This document shows positions 58,215 to 64,000 of a stretch of 64,000 bases of DNA, in pieces. The stretch is from Lepiota brunneoincarnata (taxonomy: Eukaryota; Basidiomycota; Agaricomycetes; Agaricales; Agaricaceae), in the NCBI GenBank assembly GCA_023014365.1, contig JAEBUN010000002.1, positions 3,038,001 to 3,102,000 of the forward strand, in the 5' to 3' direction. The notes beneath the pieces are model-generated. The model ran no database searches. It was not told where the DNA came from and saw nothing but the letters and a program-made list of their open reading frames with translations. A program made the position numbers and the translations under genes. Numbering within the stretch: the stretch's first letter is position 1; each line of letters begins with the position of its first letter.

Positions 58215-60207
58215 TCACAAAGAACAGGTCGTAAAGTCCTCAACTCCGACATCCCTGACTGTCGTCACGGGAAGACAAAACTCCTGGCCCTGTACCTCGC
58301 AGAGTCGGACCAAACACACTGCCCATATTCGCTCCTCACCACGTTGATAAACTCTTCGTAGATACCCTCACGTTGCATGTGAGTGCGCACGAGGGAGAGC
58401 ACACCGCCAAGAATTCCGTTTACCGTAGTGACTTTGCTGTCCCAAGAGACGAATGCTGAGGTTCGCGGTGCCATCTACGCGCGTGCTTTCAGACGAGCCG
58501 TGGAGGTCTAGAGATATGCACAAAGAGCGGTGAGGCCACATTGGTAGCAGCAGTTTTATTTTTCGTACTTTGCATTCTCTTTGCCATGACCATATTGTGC
58601 CACCAGACGTAGCCGACAGTTTTATTCACTATCATGGTATTCATAGTTGAGTAGGGGGTGATAACTGGAGTCAGCAGTAACTCAGTTGGACGACACGCTT
58701 AAGTTCCAGGAATGCCCACCGTCAAGTTCCTGAATTGTTTGGCTGGCTATTTGCGGTATTCCAGCGTTAGAAATGTCTAAGGCATTAGAAAGTCAACACT
58801 CGGGGGTCAACTCGACCCAACTATGACGCACATCCAATAATTTCTCCATTCTCGTCCGTTGAGTTATTGATGCTTGCAAACATACCCGGATTTCTCTTCG
58901 CCTGTGAATCACAAGTCCTAGCACGTTCCATATTTGTGTATAGGTCCCTGAGAAGTGTAGAATTTGGGTTATGGGGGAGCGGGAAAATGAAGATATGGAA
59001 TACCTCATGAAAGGGATGTCTATGTATGGGAGCTGTAACCAGCCCCAATTCTCGTGGGCAGAAAACCAAAACCCTCTCTGCACGGTAATATTGTGATACC
59101 CTGGTACGGACCAGTCAACGGAAACTAGCTGTGGCCGCTTGAATTCCAAGAGCGCATTCTTTTCCGTCCGGGTGAGGTTTCCAAAGAGGTACAAGAAGAA
59201 CATAAATTGCTGCCCTGAATACCTTCGTGAGAAACATGGAAGGGAATGCGGAATACACAGCTTACCTTCGTAGGGATCGTTAATAAACGAGTCGAGGCCC
59301 TCGCAGACGTAGCTCTGGTTTGGATCATCGACAGGGAGTGATTGATCTTTAATTGAGGTGACCGCACAGATGTGACCTGCACCCTGGTAGAAGACCTGCG
59401 AAGGAATTTACATGTTGAGAACGGTGTAGAAACGGAGGGAGATAGACGACACTTTTCCAGCGGTGGTCTTGAGATAGTTCAAATACCTTTCCCAATTACG
59501 AGCGAGGACATGGTAATCACGCCGCCCCACCTTTTGCAGGGCTTCGATGACCGCATAGATTCCCCAGATGTTTTCACCGTTATCCAGGGCAGGCACACGG
59601 TTGATCCAATCTGAGGCTGGTGCGAGAGGAGTGAATTCTGTATGTGCAAACCTGTAAATGAGAGACAGAAAGTGAGATGTTCTTTCAAACCTCGAGGCCA
59701 AGCGATCCTCACCAAGGCAAAAATCCTCCAAATCCTGGGAATGTCTCGTTAAACTGACGATAGGTTTCCCACTTCTTGTGCAATATGCTGATCGCAACCT
59801 CCCTGGCCTTTTCGACATCCATAACATCCTCTTCGTGCTCTCCAGATAGGATCCATCTCACTGCACCGGGTGTTCCCTCAATGACATGAGCCAACAGTCA
59901 TGAAATGCAACGACTCTTTGCTCGCAGCGGAGAAGGTATGTAGTCCTTCGATTCTATGCTCGCCCGTCACCCGATCCAGTAGCGTCCCGTCGAAAGTCAT
60001 CCCATTGACGGCATTGTATGAGACGTTATGCTGGTGGAATTTGCCTTCCCAGTAGAGCAGAGCATCCTCGAATAGTTGGGGAGATGAGGTGATGCGTTGT
60101 GGTGTCCATTGCGTTGCGAAACGGCAGGGAATTATTGGAGGGGCTGCGAAGGCTAGAGAGATGGCTGAGGCAAGGTAAAGGAGATCGCTCAAGGCCACCC
60201 GTCCCAT
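58215..60207 (-). pseudogene. Endo-beta-1,2-glucanase, GH162 type, with frame breaks
   Basis: Secreted enzyme family that cleaves beta-1,2-glucan. A signal-like start (MGRVALSDLLYLASAISLAF) leads to SKESLHFMTV, then AHVIEGTPGAVRWILSGEHE, FNETFPGFGGFLPW, FAHTEFTPLAPASDWINRVP, LDNGENIWGIYAV, VFYQGAGHICAVTSI, PYEGELFMFFLYLFGNL, YHNITVQRGFWFSAHENWGW, NAGIPQIASQTIQELD, VITPYSTMNTMIVNKTVGYV, WWHNMVMAKRMQ, SESTRVDGTA, AFVSWDSKVTTVNGILGGVL and GQEFCLPVTTVRDVGVED. Introns are regular GT-AG. Three single-base frame changes (near 59895, 58465 and 58325) break the product although every conserved block survives. Family assignment is from memory of the conserved blocks. Either a recent pseudogene or an intact gene with sequence errors. 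Confidence 0.8.
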
Positions 60208-60502
60208 ACTCGATAATCGACCGAGGGACGTGGGTGGGACGGTCTATATAAGTGAGACTGGGTATTCGCCTATCAAAGAAGCGTAGCATTGTTAGGGTGG
60301 AGCATGATTTCGCAGAACTCGTCGGTATGCAGTGGGTCACGAGGGAGATGCTTCAGGGTTGTAGTGAGTACGCACGATAGCTCACTAGCCCACCTCAGCG
60401 TTTTGGTGTGTTCCAAACCGAAAAATGGGTAAGACATGGTTATATACCTTTAAAACTTACTCGATGGTACGTGAGACTACTTCCAGTCCTACTGCAAATG
60501 AA
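60208..60502. other. Intergenic interval
   Basis: Between SCO1 3' end and the start of the GH162 gene; contains TATATAA at about 60243-60249, some 40 bp upstream of the GH162 start on the minus strand. Confidence 0.4.
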
Positions 60503-61486
60503 CTAGACCGTCGAATTCCTTCCGCCCTCCTTCTCCCATATGACAATCTCCTCTTTTATCTTCTCCACGATCTGGTCGGCGTCCACGCTCTGCCCGAATG
60601 CCTCTACAAACTGCCCGTCCGGATCCATTAGATACACAAATATTGAATGGTCCACAAGGTAATCGCCGTTAGGATCAGCATTGGGCTGGTGTCGAGAAAT
60701 ATACGCGGTAGGCCTTGCATGCCGCTTTCGTCACGTCGTAGGAACCAACCAGACCAACGAATGAGGGAGTGAAAGTCGATCAAGTAACGACTGATGCGCT
60801 CTGGTGTATCTCTTGCGGGATCGACGGAGATGAAAATGGGCAGGAATTTTTTACCAAAGCTTGCTTCTAAACCACATGAACCGAAGGCTTAAGGCATGAA
60901 TGAGAATAACTCACCAACTTTATCCAAGACGGCACCCATTTTATCTAGTTCTGCAGGACATATATCCGGGCAATTGGTGAAACCAAAATATACCAACGAC
61001 CATTTGCCCAGCATATCCTTATCGGTGAAGGTCTCGCCCGTCGAGCTAGTCAACGAGAAGGGACCGCCAACTTGTGGTCGCCCATACTGTCTGCTGCCCC
61101 GCTCCTTCTCTACCGGACTCGTGAGTGTCGTCAGGCTTATAACCACGGAGCACGTACTCACCACGCTCCTCAAGCAACTTCTGCTTCTCGTGTCGAAAGT
61201 AGAAGAAGAGCCCGACACCAGTAGCTACGAACAGTGCAGCGGACGCCGGCGTAAAGACCTATCATATATGAGTGAACGAGTTCAGAACACTCTGAAGGAA
61301 GTTTCACCTGCTCACCCCTACGGTGTTCCTCTCTCCTCGTGTTTGGAAGTGTCTTTTTTGAGATTGAGAGAAACTTCCGTTCCCTATTCTTCCCATCTGC
61401 CGCTCCTCCGATGAAAGGCACTGCCTGGGTGATGCATTCAGGTTTTTCGCCGACCTCACGAGGGCGCGTCGGGAAACAGAAAACAT
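60503..61486 (-). CDS. SCO1: SCO1, copper chaperone for cytochrome c oxidase
   Basis: Inner-membrane mitochondrial protein that delivers copper to the CuA site of Cox2. The N-terminus [16 protein letters not shown] is a typical presequence. After the first intron, [17 protein letters not shown] is the single membrane span and [12 protein letters not shown] the linker. The thioredoxin-like domain holds [38 protein letters not shown] (copper site CxxxC), then [30 protein letters not shown] and the copper-binding His in [20 protein letters not shown]. The protein ends [12 protein letters not shown]. Two one-base insertions (near 60768, between DFH and [11 protein letters not shown]; and near 60686, between FSTP and PNADPNGDY) break the frame. 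All functional residues are present. Because SCO1 is required for respiration, sequence error is the simpler explanation. Confidence 0.9.
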
Positions 61487-61559
61487 GAAGAATAGTTGTC
61501 ACACTTGTCACACACGTCAACCAACAATATTCGAGGGCCTAGAGAACCCCGAGACCACT

Positions 61560-62220
61560 TCACTGACCGTCCGGAGCTCCAGTCCCAAGGCTCTTCTCGA
61601 GTACACGAGGACAATTATTGTTCGATTCCTTCGTTGCTGAACTTTCCTACGTCAACCCTTTGCGACATCCTCATCCTTGCCAAGCACCAGATATCTGGAG
61701 CTGTGTCTGGAGGGCATTCCGCTCCTTGCTGACCTTGATGCTCAGACTAGCGTCCCATTAGGTTTCTTCTGTTGCTGGAAATGAAGAATGGTTTGGCCAG
61801 GCACCGATCGTCATGCCCAATCTGCACTGCCTAGAACTCCGGCTCGAGCATATCCCTCGAACCTCGATCCGAACGAGACGAGACTGAGCTCATGTCCCTG
61901 CTCGACACTCACGCAGGCTGACCTCGCCCTCACCAATTAAACTAATACCAGGGCTTCCACTTGTTCAGCACGACCTTCATTTGTCGACTCGGGAATCGGT
62001 GATTTCTCCACTCCGAGGATTGAACGTCGACATGACAACCCTCACCCCGTCCGTCTTTGATGCCCTAGCTATTAAAACACCCCACCTTCAAAATACGGTC
62101 GCGAGCAGCACCTCGCACACCAACCTCCTCAATGGACGAAGTCGAGAAGAATATATAGGAGAAAGTGTCAAATATCCTGTCGCTCTCAGTAATGCGCTGA
62201 CACCATGTAATTCTCGCATT
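61560..62220 (+). pseudogene. Decayed 3' copy of the F-box-like gene
   Basis: SPLRGLNVDMTTLTPSVFDA (62005-62065) matches SPLRGLNIDIAYLTPPVFGI of the intact gene, and NLLNGRSREEYIGE (about 62120-62165) matches GFINGRSRDEYIGG. Upstream, short blocks such as LPNLQSLELR-like LHCLELRLEH (about 61830) persist in broken frames. Non-functional. Confidence 0.7.
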
Positions 62221-62539
62221 TAGTTTTTTTTGCCTCTACACCTTCTATGGACCCGATTCTCGGGCTACGGACTTGGGCATAAAGGCGGGCATTGATTTAT
62301 GGGTGCTATTTCGTACCATCAGTACGTATATTGCAGCCCCCTTGGGTTCCGCAGCCCGCGCCCGCAAGTGCAGGTGAGACAATTATATCTCGTATAGGAT
62401 CGCGGACGTGATCCCGCGACTTGAGAGTGCTATATCACCTTTGCTAGGCAAGGCCAGCCCCTCAAATTGCGGTTGTTCTGACATGGGAAAGAGTGTGGAA
62501 CTTGAGTCTTGAGAGGGTGTGATACCTGATGCCCGAGCG

Positions 62540-62829
62540 CTGCCAGACGCCTGCGACTTGCTGACAGGAGGTTCGAGTGCCGTCAACGAAGTATGAAGGG
62601 ATCTGACGATGGTCACCTGTTTCCTCCGTATCAGGTGGTGATTGTGCCCGAAGGGCATAAAGTCGGTTGAGTGGGGAAAGAGCATTCAGATATTTGGAAC
62701 CTACAACATGACCGAGTTTATTCTCGAGGATTCTGAACTGCTTCATTTTTATAGTACAACGAATCAACCGCATGTGAACTTGGAGCTGGAGTCATCAAGG
62801 AAACTTGTGCCAAAACTAACGGTAATCAT
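62540..62829 (-). repeat. Duplicated 3' flank of the small family, copy 3
   Basis: On the minus strand this matches the sequence after copy 1 (52170-52450), including the ATAAAG-type stretch, CCAAATATCTGAATGC and the GGCACAATCACC block. Confidence 0.65.
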
Positions 62830-63483
62830 TTAGGCAGGTCTGATATTGAAGTGGATCTGACGGGCCTGGATGTCCTGTCCAGGCTTGACTATGATCTGGT
62901 GCCCAAAAACAAGTTATTCAACGATCTGGCTGAAACTCCGAGACACGCCGAATTACTTACGACTGGTCCAATCCCAGGCTTATGTCTTCACCAGTGGCAG
63001 GGCCTAACTCTAGGAGCAGCACAAGGCATGATCAACAACATGTATGCTATATCCATTCCACGGAGCAACCCACTCGTAGGTATCGGCCACAGTCAGGGTG
63101 AGTACCCACTGGTATTCCGAGTCGGACCAAGTAAGCTGAGTGTCCGGGTCAGAACCCTAAGTCCAACTTTGGTAAGGGAAGTTGCACCTGGGTGTGGAAT
63201 ATCAATGTCGTGGGCTGACCTTTAACGCGACAAAATGGTTATCGGGTCCAGTAATGGTGACAATGGTGGGTTCAAGATCAGGAGGCGGATTAACAGTTAA
63301 TTTCTGATAGAAAATGGGATGAGTGCGATACTGGAACTTCTCCTAGTGGGTGGGCACGCAGCGGCTTTGTCAGGAAGAGAATTCTTGCCCTTGGCTGTCG
63401 TGACGACATTGCCCGGGCTTTCTCCTTGAGCGGTGAGAAAGAATATCGTGTTGGCGCTCATGATAGCATATGATTTAGGGCAT
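62830..63483 (-). pseudogene. Small duplicated family, copy 3, degraded
   Basis: The first ATG (63483) is followed by a one-base shift and then PKSYAIMSANTIFFLTAQG, as in copy 2. Exon 2 (LTVNPPPDLEPTIVTITGPD) and exon 3 (TWSDSEYQWVLTLTV) are readable. In exon 4 about 20 bases that encode the YWFDKF block are missing (GATGAAGACAT-like sequence runs straight into GGATTGGACCAG). Exon 5 (IIVKPGQDIQARQ) ends with TAA at 62830. The loss of the aromatic block argues for a pseudogene. Confidence 0.7.
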
Positions 63484-63690
63484 GGCGATATGGGACGATG
63501 TGGGATGTGTTGAGCAAGTTCACTTTGCAGGGAGGGTTGCGAGCCTAGGGGAGCTGGAGGTATCGAGACAAGTGAGAGCATTTATATACCTTTCTCCGAC
63601 CCGTACTAACCTCGAATAGCTTTGCACTGCACTCATCGAATCCATGTTTTATTTAGAGGTATGGTACATGTTCCGTCGGATGATTCCCTT
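63484..63690 (-). promoter_or_regulatory. Duplicated TATA promoter block, copy 3
   Basis: On the minus strand GGTATATAAATGCTCTCAC (63590-63572) lies about 100 bp before the copy-3 ATG; AACATGGATTCGAT upstream is identical to copy 1. Confidence 0.7.
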
Positions 63691-64000
63691 CACTTAGCGC
63701 CATCCAATGTTCAAATAGGACCCCGACTACATCCCAGCAAATGTCACTGGTCAGGGCCAGATCTGGTTGGAAGCCAAACAGCCGAGACAATGCCCCTTGG
63801 TAGGATATGCGCATATAGGGGAAATCAATCTCTATAGGCGCATAGAGCACCTGGATCCTCAAACATGGATTCTTCGCTCGGGTGGGAAGTCAATATCTTC
63901 GTTGGTCGATTCAGCTTTAGGTCGCGGATTTGTCTTAGGAAAGTTCATTATCAGAAACGGAAAAATGTGGTTGAGAGCACAGGGGCACCATTAGATGGCT
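63691..64000. other. Window end, no supported gene
   Basis: Short frames only. A 75-codon plus frame at 63767-63994 has no recognisable feature. Confidence 0.4.

Overview
The window is nuclear DNA from a filamentous basidiomycete, most likely an agaricomycete (mushroom-forming lineage). Genes are split by many introns of 45-70 bp, mostly GT-AG with CTNAC-like branch sites. Ribosome-biogenesis genes, secreted hydrolases and F-box proteins of the expanded agaricomycete kind sit next to each other. I see no operons, CRISPR arrays, bacterial insertion sequences, tRNA or rRNA genes. I assigned gene identities by reading conserved motifs through manually placed splice sites; no database was searched.

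Layout. At 1-1 kb is the 3' end of a membrane protein gene. At 2.5-7 kb, NOP58 (minus) and a secreted serine carboxypeptidase (plus) are divergent. At 8.2-11.6 kb are an Rds1-like ferritin-fold secreted protein and an EAF-type elongation factor. The 11.6-19.3 kb stretch is gene-poor, with one small polyQ protein and a decayed F-box copy. At 19.3-23.6 kb are an F-box protein, a WDR89-like WD40 protein and a single-span membrane protein. A second decayed F-box copy covers 24.5-26 kb. At 26.5-32 kb are calcineurin B (minus) and TTI2 (plus), divergent, then a four-span MARVEL-like protein. At 32.7-44.5 kb, NOP9, an F-box protein, a nucleostemin-like GTPase and a Tra2-like RRM protein lie on the minus strand and RPL18 on the plus strand. 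The 44.5-51.3 kb stretch has no recognisable gene. At 51.3-64 kb is a rearranged mosaic: four copies of a small uncharacterised gene, three copies of an F-box-like gene (one intact), a GH162-type endo-beta-1,2-glucanase and SCO1.

Functional themes. NOP58 (box C/D snoRNP core), NOP9 (pre-rRNA binding), the nucleostemin-type GTPase and RPL18 all serve ribosome production. Four short divergent intervals (NOP58/carboxypeptidase, WDR89/membrane protein, calcineurin B/TTI2, Tra2-like/RPL18) are candidate bidirectional promoters. The most unusual items are a carboxypeptidase intron with AT-AC ends and U2-type signals, a GC-AG intron in the MARVEL-like gene, two divergent genes whose first coding exon is only the start codon, and the small-gene family that carries its own duplicated TATA promoter block.

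Many otherwise well-conserved genes contain single-base frame changes (SCO1 two, GH162 gene three, NOP58, EAF, TTI2 and others). Because some of these genes are normally indispensable, indel errors in the assembly are at least as likely as real loss of function.
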